Part shown: positions 1-9,339 of the stretch, one piece after another
Position numbering within the stretch: the first letter of the stretch is position 1
Layout of the letters: every line of letters starts with the position of its first letter
Source of the DNA: a virus
Reading direction: 5' to 3' (one strand)
DNA: 64,000 nucleotides
Virus record (IMG/VR): IMGVR_UViG_3300044833_000114
Location: 29,932 to 93,931 of that record
Position numbers and translations under genes: made by a program
Notes under the pieces: generated by a model
Database searches by the model: none
Told to the model about the DNA's origin: nothing
Seen by the model: the letters and a program-made list of their open reading frames with translations, nothing else

Positions 1-2
1 CC

Positions 3-551
3 CCACCGCCACCTCTCGCTGCGAGACCGCGTTTTAGACCGGTAACAGTCTTGGATTTGCTAACCGGCACGACGGGCAGTGGGTTAATTGCACTATCGTC
101 AAGTCCGACAATCTCGAACCCCTTAATCGCAGGGACGATCACAAGTTACAACGGCACCGCCACCGTAGGGGCTGGAATCCCTAGCATAGTCGCGCAAGTC
201 AACAACACTACAGCATCTGCAAACATTGGGACCACAACGCTGTTCTCACCTCAAGCAGCCGGACTCTACCGAGTATCTTACTCAGTAATCGTAAAGACGG
301 TAGGTGGAACATCAACGTTGCCGAATTTGACTTTTGTCTGGACCGATGCCGATAACGCTACATCGCAGTCCGCAAGTTTCGCCGCAGGCACACCTACAGC
401 AAACACCCTCACGACTTTGTTTACCGGGACTCAAATTATGTCTGTTAGGTCTGGAACCCTTATTCAGTACAAGACGGGCGATGTAACAGCATACGCGTCC
501 ACAGGTGCTGCGATGGTTTATTCAGTACGTATCAGACTTGAGGCTCTCTAA
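3..551 (+). CDS. Tail-fibre-like protein, C-terminal part (cut by left edge)
   Basis: The frame is open from base 3 with no stop, so the gene starts left of the window; a TTG at 51 is only an internal codon. The visible part has the Thr/Ser/Gly-rich wording common in phage fibre and collar proteins (TGSGLIALSSSPTISNPLIAG), followed by a beta-rich C-terminal domain with a YRVSYSV strand and ending in VRIRLEAL, like trimeric fibre tips. It would act on the virion surface in host attachment. It sits directly upstream of the ejection-protein genes. The fibre call rests on composition and position; a minor structural protein is possible. Confidence 0.6.
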   Translation, partial: PPPPLAARPRFRPVTVLDLLTGTTGSGLIALSSSPTISNPLIAGTITSYNGTATVGAGIPSIVAQVNNTTASANIGTTTLFSPQAAGLYRVSYSVIVKTVGGTSTLPNLTFVWTDADNATSQSASFAAGTPTANTLTTLFTGTQIMSVRSGTLIQYKTGDVTAYASTGAAMVYSVRIRLEAL

Positions 552-563
552 AAGGATCGTAAC

Positions 564-926
564 ATGGCACCGTCAAAAACAAATCAATCGCTCCTCATGG
601 AGCTAGTCTCTGGACAATCATCCCTCGTGACCGAAGTGAGGATGTTGAACACACGTCTGTTCGAACAGAACGGAGTAATTCCGAATCTCTATCAGAAGCA
701 CGAAGAAGCAATGAAAGAGATTCAAAACGCGAAAGACAAAGTCACAGACGCCGTCAATGAGTTGAAGAACACAGAACTAAAAGAGCACGACCAAAAGATC
801 GGGGATCTGGAAAAGAAAACCTCTCTCGTGTTGTGGCGCACAGCTCTCATAACCAGCGTCGCCGGTTCGGGTGTGGGAATCGGAGTCACAATGTTATTCA
901 AAAAGATTTTCAAGGTCTCAGTATGA
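564..926 (+). CDS. Coiled-coil protein with C-terminal membrane segment
   Basis: A 120-residue protein. Residues about 15-85 are charged and heptad-like (many Glu, Lys and Leu), predicting a coiled coil, and residues about 93-115 form one hydrophobic Gly/Val-rich segment followed by KKIFKVSV. This gives a tail-anchored topology. It lies 12 bases after the fibre gene and its stop overlaps the next start (ATGA at 923). I do not recognise a family. Position between fibre and ejection genes would fit a minor virion or lysis-related membrane protein, but nothing in the sequence proves either. Confidence 0.65.
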   Translation: MAPSKTNQSLLMELVSGQSSLVTEVRMLNTRLFEQNGVIPNLYQKHEEAMKEIQNAKDKVTDAVNELKNTELKEHDQKIGDLEKKTSLVLWRTALITSVAGSGVGIGVTMLFKKIFKVSV

Positions 927-1345
927 ACATTGACTTTCGCGAACCCAACGAAGCAGATCTCCCCCATATTTCCCGATGGATCACAGAGGACTCCTGCCCA
1001 CAGCATCACGGAGTGGATCCAAAATTCTGGTTGCCCGAAGTAGACAAAGACGGCAACCGAACTGTTGGGACCAAGAGCATCGCGGTCACTGAAGCCGGCA
1101 AACCGGTCTTCTACCTGAAGCTCGAGAACGTGATGCGCTGCTACATCCAGTTCCCTCCTGACGCAGAGCGGGACAAGCTGACTACTTCTATCGCGCTCAA
1201 GAAGGCGTTCCTGACCGTGGCCGCTGGCGCGAAAGCACTCGGATATCGCGAAATGATTTTTGAAACAAAGTCGGAAGGACTGGCCGGATTCTTTTCCAAG
1301 TTTAATTTCACCCCTGTCGAAAACAATTTTCTTGTGAGGATTTAG
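923..1345 (+). CDS. GNAT-fold-like protein in virion gene cluster
   Basis: The start is the ATG at 923 overlapping the upstream stop, not the longer frame from 833. The 140-residue protein opens with a GNAT-like strand and helix (FREPNEADLPHISRWI) and has a central helix followed by GYREMIFETKS and a FFSKFNF segment, the usual end of an acetyltransferase fold. Phage T7 gene 13 encodes a similar-sized GNAT-like protein directly before internal core genes 14, 15 and 16, and the order here is the same. It may therefore be a virion-assembly factor rather than an active enzyme. No acetyl-CoA pyrophosphate loop (Q/RxxGxG/A) is evident. Confidence 0.6.
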   Translation: MNIDFREPNEADLPHISRWITEDSCPQHHGVDPKFWLPEVDKDGNRTVGTKSIAVTEAGKPVFYLKLENVMRCYIQFPPDAERDKLTTSIALKKAFLTVAAGAKALGYREMIFETKSEGLAGFFSKFNFTPVENNFLVRI

Positions 1346-2008
1346 ATGAGTACCCTAATCGAATTCAAATACGTTGGACCAACCTACACCAACTGCGATC
1401 CCTCGAACGCACAGAAGGGCGCGCTGTCTTCGGACCAGGGTTGGCAGTCCACACTGACCAACTCCTACAAGAGCGTCTTCGGTCTCGGCACCCAAATGTA
1501 CCAGAAGCTGTCCGCCGGACTGGACAGCGTCATCTCTAAGGGCCGCGAAGCCATGGGGTACAGCCCTCAAGAATTGGCGCTGAAGAACTCTGAGGCAATC
1601 AATTCCGCAGCTGCGTCGGCGAAGTCTGTCAATCGCGCGATCGGAGCAAAGGCCGCGACGTCGAGCGCCACACCTGGTGTTGAGTCCGGCGTAGTTCAGG
1701 CTGAACGCGCAGGCGCTGACACCTCGATCATGAACAATCTTTCGAACAAGGAAGCCGACATCACAGAGTCAGGGTTTCAGGTTCAACGCGAGGGTTTCGA
1801 CAAAGCCGTCGCCGAGAAAGAGGGATCTCTGTCCGCTTCTTTCAGTCCGTCGACGTCGATGGACTCGGGCATCAATTCCGCAAACGCAGCTGTTTCGGAG
1901 CAAGCGAACGCCAACGAGCAGCAGAGTAGCTCGTGGATGGGTATGGTCGGCGGTCTCGCTGACTCTGCCGTCGGCGGACTGTCCCAAGGATTGGCGAAAA
2001 AGATTTAA
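1346..2008 (+). CDS. Probable internal virion / ejection protein (T7 gp14-like position)
   Basis: A 220-residue protein rich in Ala, Ser, Gly and Asn with long helical stretches. A segment around residues 115-140 (VVQAERAGADTSIMNNL) looks like small ejection proteins of podoviruses, and the C-terminus is Gly-rich and mildly hydrophobic (GMVGGLADSAVGGLSQG), suitable for membrane insertion. Its start follows the previous stop with no gap. By analogy with short-tailed phages it would be stored in the capsid and ejected before the DNA. Family assignment is by pattern and order only. Confidence 0.5.
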   Translation: MSTLIEFKYVGPTYTNCDPSNAQKGALSSDQGWQSTLTNSYKSVFGLGTQMYQKLSAGLDSVISKGREAMGYSPQELALKNSEAINSAAASAKSVNRAIGAKAATSSATPGVESGVVQAERAGADTSIMNNLSNKEADITESGFQVQREGFDKAVAEKEGSLSASFSPSTSMDSGINSANAAVSEQANANEQQSSSWMGMVGGLADSAVGGLSQGLAKKI

Positions 2009-2025
2009 TTCAAAGGAGAAAGGTC

Positions 2026-2442
2026 ATGGCAAACACTAAGCGCATCGAAGCCCTAGCCGACGGAATAGCATTCCTGAACAGAATGCACGACCCGGCATCG
2101 GACGCGTATCAACTACGCAATCCAGGGCTCGCAAGAGCCTACAGCTACCGGCATCTCGGAGAAGTAGACAACAAGGGTCGGAGAATTTTCACCTCGCTCA
2201 TCGGTGGTTACCGGTTCCTGATTCAGGACCTGGAGCGAAAATGTTCCGGACAGACTCGGGCTAACGGCTACAACGGAAAGCTCCACAACAACGACAAGCT
2301 TCCCGATCTGTTGAAGACCTTCAAACTCGACAATATCGAGGACGGTCACATCTTCACACTGCTCGACTTTTTGGACAAGGCATTACCTGGGCAAGGCGTA
2401 TCGTCCCAGACTCAACTCTCGTTTTTTCTTGAGGAAAACTAA
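2026..2442 (+). CDS. Hypothetical protein between ejection-type genes
   Basis: A 138-residue soluble protein of mixed charge with no signal peptide or membrane segment. It is preceded by AAAGGAGAAAGGTC, a strong ribosome-binding site. I recognise no domain. It lies between two probable ejection proteins in a tightly packed + strand virion cluster, so a structural or assembly role is likely. The repeated DNIEDGHIF and LLDFLDKAL segments suggest a helical C-terminal half. Confidence 0.55.
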   Translation: MANTKRIEALADGIAFLNRMHDPASDAYQLRNPGLARAYSYRHLGEVDNKGRRIFTSLIGGYRFLIQDLERKCSGQTRANGYNGKLHNNDKLPDLLKTFKLDNIEDGHIFTLLDFLDKALPGQGVSSQTQLSFFLEEN

Positions 2443-2444
2443 TC

Positions 2445-4502
2445 ATGGGCGACGCACAACAGCAACAAGTAGATCCCGCTTTGTCGAATGTTTTGGAGAA
2501 AGCCAACGTTCCGCTCATCACTCCGCAAGAGGACCAGGAACAAGTCGCGCGCGCCGCGCAACCTGCCGCCCAGCCCGCAGCGGCTCCTGCTGCTGGCGGT
2601 GCACCTAGTGCTGCACCCGCTCCGGCTCCAGCTGCCCCGGGGGCTGCGCAGCCAGCTCAACCCGCGGCGGCAGGAAGCGCTCCGGCCCAAGACCAGAGTC
2701 GCCTCGGAAACATAGAGGATAAGGGCAAGCACGTCCTCGGAGACATCTTCCAAACTCTCGCCGGCGGCAAGAAAAAGGAATGGCAGCAAACGCCTAACGG
2801 GCCTGTCGCCACTTACCGCGACCTCAAACCTGGTGAGATGGCTCAAGGTATTTTGGCTGCGGCGATCACCGGTCTGGCTTCCGGCTACGACCCGAAGAAC
2901 CGCGGCAAGGGTCCGGCGATGTCGTCTGCGTTCAGTGCTGGCTTCAAAGGTGAGCAAGAGCAACGCGACAAGCAGGCCGACCAGAAGGAACAAGAAGCTC
3001 AGAAACAATTCAGCAATCAGAACCTGTCCGACGAGATGGTTCTCAGAAAGCAGAGGGCTGCCACCGAGCAGCAAGAAGCGGTCCAGAGAATGTCCAAGGA
3101 CGCCCAGGAAATCCAGCAGATTCAACAGAGGGCTGCAGAAGGAAAAACCCTTTTTGATGAAGGTCAGAAAGATCGCATCATCAACCAGGTCGGAGCCTTC
3201 GAATCCAAGAAGACGGCCGGATGGACTGAGATCCCTCACCCTGTTACGCCCGGAGAAAGTTTCGGGTTTGCTGACATGAAGGAAGCGCAGGAGTACGCCA
3301 ACAAGTATGGCGCTCACCTGCTTAACCCCGGCGAGTTCAACACAGCTCCTGTCTACAATCCGGCGAGCGGCCTGTGGGTTCCGATGCAACAGCCCAAGGG
3401 CTACGACGAACTGAAGCAAGTTCGTTTCGCGAAGATGGAGAACGGGCAGCCCGTGAAGGATCCGAAAAACCCCGGCAAGTATTTGTCGGATGGTTCGAAG
3501 GACGCTACCGGACGCGCGATGACTCCGGCCGAGATGACGAACAAGGACTACGAGAGCTGGTTGACCGGCGACTCGAAAATCAGAATGGACAAAGCCACAG
3601 CTACTGAAAAGTATGCCATGGCATCCGAGCTGATTGCCAAGCAACAGAAAGACAAGATGCTGGCGCAAGCTGATTCTCGATACGCCGACGCCGGCGGTGA
3701 TCCGTTCGCTGTCAACATCAAAGACGGAACATGGACCATGACAGACGGAGATCGCAGCCGCTTGAGAAACGCGGCCGTGAGCAATCTCGCAGGAATGGAG
3801 AAGGCTCGCGAAGCAGCGCAGAAGGAACTGGAGAACGCGAGTACGGCAGATGAAAAAGCCGCAGCAAGAGCGACCTTCGAGAAGGCTGACCAGGGTTGGA
3901 ATTACTACAACACTCAGCTATCCACGTTGAACGGTCGCATCAGCAAGGCGGGTTCTTTGGCCAACTCCTACATCAGGAACTTCTCTGATGAGAACGGGTA
4001 CAGCGGAGATAAGGCCCTGGAGAAGTTTGACGAAGCTGTCAAGCGCGGGGACTACAAGACCTCGGGCATGACGCCCGAAGAACTCACGCGGACTCGAGGG
4101 AATCTTCTCTCAGCTCAATCGAAGGCCGAGGCGGCTAAGAAAAATCCACTCCCCGCAGACCCGATGGCTCAGAAAGCGATCGCACTGTTCCAGAACACAC
4201 CGAAGGAACAGATCGCCGGACACATCTCTGACGCGGTGACGAAGGGGACACTGACCGCAGACCAGGGTGACCAGCTCTACAAATACTACCAACTCACTCC
4301 TCCACCCTCTAAGTCTCAAAGCAAGGCTCAGTCGTCGCTGGAAGGTATCGGCTCCAACTACAGCATGGTGCAAATGCCTGACGGCTCTCAGCAGAAAATC
4401 GGCAACGACCTGGTGTCTGAGTTCGTTTCAAAAAGAGGCGCCAAGCTAATTGGTCAGGGAACCGACGCACGATCCAGCACGGAAGTTGAAAGAGAGAAGT
4501 AA
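2445..4502 (+). CDS. Large coiled-coil internal virion protein (T7 gp15-like position)
   Basis: A 685-residue protein. Residues about 1-85 are a low-complexity Ala/Pro/Gln linker. A small hydrophobic helix (ILAAAITGLASGYD, about residues 128-142) is followed by about 90 residues of Gln/Glu/Lys/Arg heptads, then mixed globular and helical regions to the end. Size, composition and position before a giant protein match middle-size ejection proteins such as T7 gp15, which form a channel through the cell envelope. No enzyme motif is visible. Its start is two bases after the previous stop. Confidence 0.5.
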   Translation: MGDAQQQQVDPALSNVLEKANVPLITPQEDQEQVARAAQPAAQPAAAPAAGGAPSAAPAPAPAAPGAAQPAQPAAAGSAPAQDQSRLGNIEDKGKHVLGDIFQTLAGGKKKEWQQTPNGPVATYRDLKPGEMAQGILAAAITGLASGYDPKNRGKGPAMSSAFSAGFKGEQEQRDKQADQKEQEAQKQFSNQNLSDEMVLRKQRAATEQQEAVQRMSKDAQEIQQIQQRAAEGKTLFDEGQKDRIINQVGAFESKKTAGWTEIPHPVTPGESFGFADMKEAQEYANKYGAHLLNPGEFNTAPVYNPASGLWVPMQQPKGYDELKQVRFAKMENGQPVKDPKNPGKYLSDGSKDATGRAMTPAEMTNKDYESWLTGDSKIRMDKATATEKYAMASELIAKQQKDKMLAQADSRYADAGGDPFAVNIKDGTWTMTDGDRSRLRNAAVSNLAGMEKAREAAQKELENASTADEKAAARATFEKADQGWNYYNTQLSTLNGRISKAGSLANSYIRNFSDENGYSGDKALEKFDEAVKRGDYKTSGMTPEELTRTRGNLLSAQSKAEAAKKNPLPADPMAQKAIALFQNTPKEQIAGHISDAVTKGTLTADQGDQLYKYYQLTPPPSKSQSKAQSSLEGIGSNYSMVQMPDGSQQKIGNDLVSEFVSKRGAKLIGQGTDARSSTEVEREK

Positions 4503-4515
4503 AAGGACTCGATAA

Positions 4516-7500
4516 ATGTCTTCATCTAATCCTCTCGACGCTTTGACTCCTCAGAACCCGACCACCAATCTAGGGGGTCAGCCCATGCCATCGGGCAACC
4601 CTCTAGATCAGTTATCGAAGGAGAATCAAACTCCTTCGCTGCCTGCACCGACTGCGATGTCGCAAACGGCGCCGGTGAACGGGAATCCTTTGGACCAGCT
4701 TCTGACCAAACCTCAGCCGGCGGAAACACCGGTAGCGGCTACCATTGCGCCCACCTCTCTTGCAACGACAGGCGCAGTCGCAGGTAACCCGCTCGATAGT
4801 TTGAATCCGCTCGATCGGCTTTATCCGGCCGGAAGAGTGTTGACCAACAAAGAAGCTGCGTACGGAAACAGCGATCCAGAAAAGATGGAGGACGAGCCCT
4901 GGTACAGCAAGGCGTGGGAGTGGATGGACTCTCCGCTTTACGATTTGCACAAATGGGGTACGCGCACAGGTGCGGGAACATTTGAGCGCGGACTCGAGAC
5001 TGGGTTGGAGGATATCGGATCAGGATTCCTGAGTCCCCTCCAACTCGGTCTAACAATCGCCACGTTCGGCGGCAGCACCGTGGAAGCCGCGGGGATCGGA
5101 GCCCTGCGGTCTATCGGTGTTTCTGAAATCGCTGCGCCGATCGTGGCTCGCGGGGCGAAGGCCTTGATGACCGCAGGTTTCAGCGCACAGATGATCGGCG
5201 GGATGCTGCAGCAGTCCCCGCAGCTCCTGGACGCGCTGAAAGACGGCGACACAGAGAACGCAACCAGGCTTGCGACCAACATCGCGGCGTCCGGACTATT
5301 CCTGACGCAAGGCTTGAAGCACGGCTATGAAGACGTCAACGCCGTCAAGAACTACGTCAAGGGGAAGAACCTCACCACGACAGAGCGCTTGGCTCTGGTG
5401 ACGGAACTCTCCGGCAATTACGACGCTGCGAAAAGCGCAGGCACGGACTACGCGCGCAGCCGGCAGGAAGACATCGTCGCGCAGCTGAAGGCTGCCGGGG
5501 CGTTCGGCAACGACACCACCGAAGCTGGCATGCGTCACTTCATTACTCAGGGCGGCGACCTCGAACGCATCGCCAAGATGCGCGGCATCGCGGACGGCAC
5601 CATCAAGCCTCGGCCTCTGACTGCGGAAGAATCGGCTCAGCAGGACCAGGCGGCTGAACTGCGAGACTGGGCCGGCAAGAGCCACGACATCACGAAGAGA
5701 AACGACGGATCTCTGCAGACCTTCTATCTCGACGACAGCGCGCCGGGTACACACAAGCTGGGCCAGACGTTGTCTGCGTCCGGAGACAAGGACGACGCTC
5801 ACTACGTTCAGATGAAGAATCCTTTCTCTGTGCGGACGGAAGAGTCGTTGCAGAAATACATCGAGCAGGCTGGCGGCGAGGAAGCAGCGAAGAAGAAGTT
5901 AGCTGACGCCGGTTATGATGGCATCGTCTACAAGACGGCGGAAGACGAACCGAAACTCATCACCTTCGGGAACGATCAGTATCGCCCGGTGCCGGAGTTC
6001 AAAGCCGCGCACGATGCTGCGTGGAATCGCGAGCATGTGTACTACGCTGTCGACAAGAAGAATTTGGAGCATGTTCTAAATCAAGGTATCGGAAAGAATC
6101 CAAAGAAAGCAAACGTTGTGTACTCCGCTACTCCTGAGGAAGCTCTCAAGTCTGCGACACTACCAGACAGCGGAAAGAAGAGCGACCTCACCGTTCTATC
6201 AGTGCCACGTCAAGAAGTCGAAGCCGGCGCTCGCGAGACGAACGCCGCCATCCACGGAAAGCTTAAGCGCGGTGCGATCGGCCCTGTCGACGTCGCCGGG
6301 AAATCTCCTGTAGAGGGAGAGGTTGCTTACAGAGTGCGGGACGTCGGGGAGGAAGGAGTTCCTAGCGAGAGCCATTCTCAGGCCACGATGTCACTCTCCG
6401 AAGCCAAGGAAAGAATTTTCGACAGCCGAGGAAAAATCCAAGGCAAGCCTCAGGAGATCGTCGCCATTCCTTTGGGTGGATTAGAGTACGACAGGAAACC
6501 CGGCCCCAACGGAAACGACTGGGTCAAGTTCAAAAAGGATGTTCCGGAATCCAACGTAAAGCAGTTGTCAGATCTGGGACCTAAGCCTGTTGCGGATGAC
6601 ATGCTGATCACCGAGAAGCGGCACATGCCAGGTCACCTCCTGGAAATGGAGACCGACAAGGAAGGAAACCCCAAAGCGACCGGCCGCTCTTTCCCGCTGC
6701 GCCCTCTCGGCGCCGAAGATATGCCAGGTGACAACTCTCGTTTCAACAACAGCTACACCGAAGAAGAGAAGCAGAAATATCTCGCCGGTCTCGACGCAGC
6801 GCAGAAGCTCACGCCTGAACAGCAGCAGATCGCCCAGACGATCCGGAAGATCTACGACAACTCTTTCCAGCGCGCATGGGAGAAGGGTATGGTCCGCGAC
6901 TGGATCCAGTCCTATCACCCGCAAGCATGGGCCAGCGATCCCGGCGGGATGTGGAAGTGGTTGTTCAACAAGGACACCGAGAAGGTCACCAACGGCGCCC
7001 TGAACGACCTCCGTCACCAGACCAACGACGGGAGCTTCGACACCAACATCAACTCCGCGCGCCACCGCGCATTCAACACGGAGTTCCAGGGCATCATGGC
7101 AGGCGAGAAGTTCAAGACCGACGACCTGTCGATGCACCTGTTCAATCACCTCAAGGCCGTCGAGCACGCCGCAGCTGCGCGAGACTACCTGAACAATCTC
7201 CGCAAGCAAGACACCAAGGCTACCGACGGCAGGCCGGCAGTAGTCCTGCAAGGCAAGGCGCGAGTAATCGGCGGAGAAGAGAATCCAGCTGTCGCTATCA
7301 GCCCCGCGTCTGCGCAGTCTATCCGCATCACTCCAGAGAAGATCGAGATGATGCGTGTACCGGATCCCAAGACTGGCGTGAGCCCTCTTGAAGACGGCTT
7401 GGAGAAAGGCATCATTCAGAAACTCCCGTGGACCTCTGCTGACGAAAAGGGCAACAACGTTCCGGCGTACGCCTACACGTCTGACGGCTACGTCCTGATG

Positions 7501-9045
7501 GACCACCCGTCCACGCGCGCGTGGGGATACATCGGCCAAGACACCGCTGGCAACCCGGCGCTGATGGAAGGCAAGATGATGGTGCATCCGGATCTCGAGA
7601 AGGAAGTTCGTCGGGTCCTGGGCATCGATAAGTCCGTAGTTCGTGAGAGTAAGATCCTCAGCGGCATCAACAAGGCTGCAGGCGAAGCCAAAGGATTGAT
7701 GCTCTCCATCTCTCCGTTCCACATCGGGCAGGAAGGGCTGCGCGCTCTTATGGTCGGCATCAACCCGTTCAAGTACGGGCACATGGACATCAACGAAAAC
7801 CCCAACCTGCTGCGAGGCGTTAAGAACGGATTGCTGCGCAACGACTACCAGGCCGAGGACAACTACTCGAGCGGGTACGCAAGCCACAGCAAAATCATCA
7901 GCAAGATTCCCGGCCTCAACCGGATGCAGAGCGCGATGCAATCCTTCCTGTTCGAGAAGTACATTCCCGGACTGAAGGACCGCTCCTACTTGAAGCTGTA
8001 CGAAGACGTCCTCGCGAAGAACCCCAGCCTCCTTCCAGATGAAGCCGCGTCCAGAGCTGCTGACATGACGAACGATGTGTTCGGCGGACAGAACTGGCGC
8101 AAGCTCGGCGTCTCCGCCTCAACGCAAGACTTCATGCGGATGTTCGCTCTGGCTCCAGACTGGCTCACATCGGAAATCAGAATGGGTATGCGCGCGTTCG
8201 GAATGATGGATAAAGAAACCGGAGCCCTGTCGCGCCGGATGATGGCCACGCAGATGGCCTGCATCTGGGGTACAGCTCGCGTCATGAACATGATCACATC
8301 CGGCCAGATGCACAACGAGGCTCCGTTCGGCGTTGTACGGAAGAACGACAAGGGAGAAGAAGTCATCTACTCTGTTCGTACTCTTCCGACCGACATCGTC
8401 CACGCGCTGAGCGATCCCCGCGGATTTATCGCCGGTCGCGTAAACCCTCTCACCGTTCGTCCTGCCGTGGAATTCATTTCCGGTCGCGACGCGATGGGGC
8501 GCAGAGCTCCGATGGATGTGCAGGCTCACGACCTGGTTCGCAACGTCGTTCCGATCGTGGGACAGAACCTCATCAAGGGAAACGACGTCAGCACTCTCGA
8601 CCAGATCTATAAGGGCACGGGCGGGAACGTCTACCGCTACAGAACGGAAGCCGAGAAGATGGCAGAGCAGTACGCCTCCGACCGGATGCCGTCCGGCCCG
8701 GTGGACCCGGAGAATCTCCAAGCTCACCAACGGGAGATCCGTCTCGAGGATGCTTACCGCAAGGGGCAGATCGGGAAGGGAGAGCTCAAGCAGAGTCTGG
8801 CACCGAGACGTGTGGACGAAGTTGTCCGCCGCTCGAAGATGACCCCTCTGCAAGCTCGCTTCGATCGGCTGCCGATCTCGGAAGCCATCAACGTTTGGAA
8901 CTCCGCGACCGCACAAGAGAAGGACACGTTGCACGACGTGCTGTGGAAGAAGAAACGGGAATGGCTGAAGCTCCACAAACCAGCGGAGCGTTCAAGCGAA
9001 CCGGTGTGGCGCAAGATGCAGAACACCTGGGCTGACCTGCAGTAA
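4516..9045 (+). CDS. Giant polyvalent virion protein with ADP-ribosyltransferase-like domains
   Basis: This 1509-residue protein is the largest in the window. Residues 1-110 are a disordered tail containing five copies of the short motif NPLDxL. A mildly hydrophobic region follows at about 170-240. Residues about 395-495 carry a pattern typical of ART domains in phage polyvalent proteins (YVQMKNPF, then GYDGIVYK, then ITFGNDQYRPV), and a second similar unit follows (HVYYAVDKKN). The C-terminal half is long and helical. It takes the place of T7 gp16 at the end of the ejection cluster, so it is probably injected with the DNA and may modify host proteins. I see no lytic transglycosylase motif. 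ART activity is inferred. Confidence 0.55.
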   Translation: MSSSNPLDALTPQNPTTNLGGQPMPSGNPLDQLSKENQTPSLPAPTAMSQTAPVNGNPLDQLLTKPQPAETPVAATIAPTSLATTGAVAGNPLDSLNPLDRLYPAGRVLTNKEAAYGNSDPEKMEDEPWYSKAWEWMDSPLYDLHKWGTRTGAGTFERGLETGLEDIGSGFLSPLQLGLTIATFGGSTVEAAGIGALRSIGVSEIAAPIVARGAKALMTAGFSAQMIGGMLQQSPQLLDALKDGDTENATRLATNIAASGLFLTQGLKHGYEDVNAVKNYVKGKNLTTTERLALVTELSGNYDAAKSAGTDYARSRQEDIVAQLKAAGAFGNDTTEAGMRHFITQGGDLERIAKMRGIADGTIKPRPLTAEESAQQDQAAELRDWAGKSHDITKRNDGSLQTFYLDDSAPGTHKLGQTLSASGDKDDAHYVQMKNPFSVRTEESLQKYIEQAGGEEAAKKKLADAGYDGIVYKTAEDEPKLITFGNDQYRPVPEFKAAHDAAWNREHVYYAVDKKNLEHVLNQGIGKNPKKANVVYSATPEEALKSATLPDSGKKSDLTVLSVPRQEVEAGARETNAAIHGKLKRGAIGPVDVAGKSPVEGEVAYRVRDVGEEGVPSESHSQATMSLSEAKERIFDSRGKIQGKPQEIVAIPLGGLEYDRKPGPNGNDWVKFKKDVPESNVKQLSDLGPKPVADDMLITEKRHMPGHLLEMETDKEGNPKATGRSFPLRPLGAEDMPGDNSRFNNSYTEEEKQKYLAGLDAAQKLTPEQQQIAQTIRKIYDNSFQRAWEKGMVRDWIQSYHPQAWASDPGGMWKWLFNKDTEKVTNGALNDLRHQTNDGSFDTNINSARHRAFNTEFQGIMAGEKFKTDDLSMHLFNHLKAVEHAAAARDYLNNLRKQDTKATDGRPAVVLQGKARVIGGEENPAVAISPASAQSIRITPEKIEMMRVPDPKTGVSPLEDGLEKGIIQKLPWTSADEKGNNVPAYAYTSDGYVLMDHPSTRAWGYIGQDTAGNPALMEGKMMVHPDLEKEVRRVLGIDKSVVRESKILSGINKAAGEAKGLMLSISPFHIGQEGLRALMVGINPFKYGHMDINENPNLLRGVKNGLLRNDYQAEDNYSSGYASHSKIISKIPGLNRMQSAMQSFLFEKYIPGLKDRSYLKLYEDVLAKNPSLLPDEAASRAADMTNDVFGGQNWRKLGVSASTQDFMRMFALAPDWLTSEIRMGMRAFGMMDKETGALSRRMMATQMACIWGTARVMNMITSGQMHNEAPFGVVRKNDKGEEVIYSVRTLPTDIVHALSDPRGFIAGRVNPLTVRPAVEFISGRDAMGRRAPMDVQAHDLVRNVVPIVGQNLIKGNDVSTLDQIYKGTGGNVYRYRTEAEKMAEQYASDRMPSGPVDPENLQAHQREIRLEDAYRKGQIGKGELKQSLAPRRVDEVVRRSKMTPLQARFDRLPISEAINVWNSATAQEKDTLHDVLWKKKREWLKLHKPAERSSEPVWRKMQNTWADLQ

Positions 9046-9060
9046 CAGGAGGCAAGACAG

Positions 9061-9315
9061 ATGAGCAGAACCACGACCAACACGGTGCAACATCCTGAGC
9101 ACGGCGAAGTAGACTGCGACCGTTGCCTCAGGAACGTATCCAATAGCCGACTGCCTGACGGCGGTATGACGGCTGGCTATTACGTGGTGACCGGCCAGAG
9201 CGGTTGGGCTGAGTTCGCCAACCCCGGGGAGCAGTACGTATGTGACGCCTGCATGTGGTCTGACCCACGGTATGCGGCTTCCTACCTGCTACGTGGTGCA
9301 CAGCCATGCAGTTGA
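9061..9315 (+). CDS. Small zinc-ribbon-like protein
   Basis: An 84-residue protein with two CxxC knuckles: CDRC at residues about 20-23 and CDAC near 61-64, separated by a Tyr/Gly-rich stretch. That is a zinc-ribbon layout. An AGGAGGCAAGACAG ribosome-binding site precedes it. It lies between the giant virion protein and the SleB-like gene on the same strand. Function unknown. Confidence 0.6.
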   Translation: MSRTTTNTVQHPEHGEVDCDRCLRNVSNSRLPDGGMTAGYYVVTGQSGWAEFANPGEQYVCDACMWSDPRYAASYLLRGAQPCS

Positions 9316-9339
9316 CAGATCAAAAAGAGGAACTAATTT

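Noticed and set aside
2439-3668. 409-residue - strand open frame
   Set aside because: It lies fully opposite the 685-residue + strand gene, which has start site and phage-like composition; it is a shadow.
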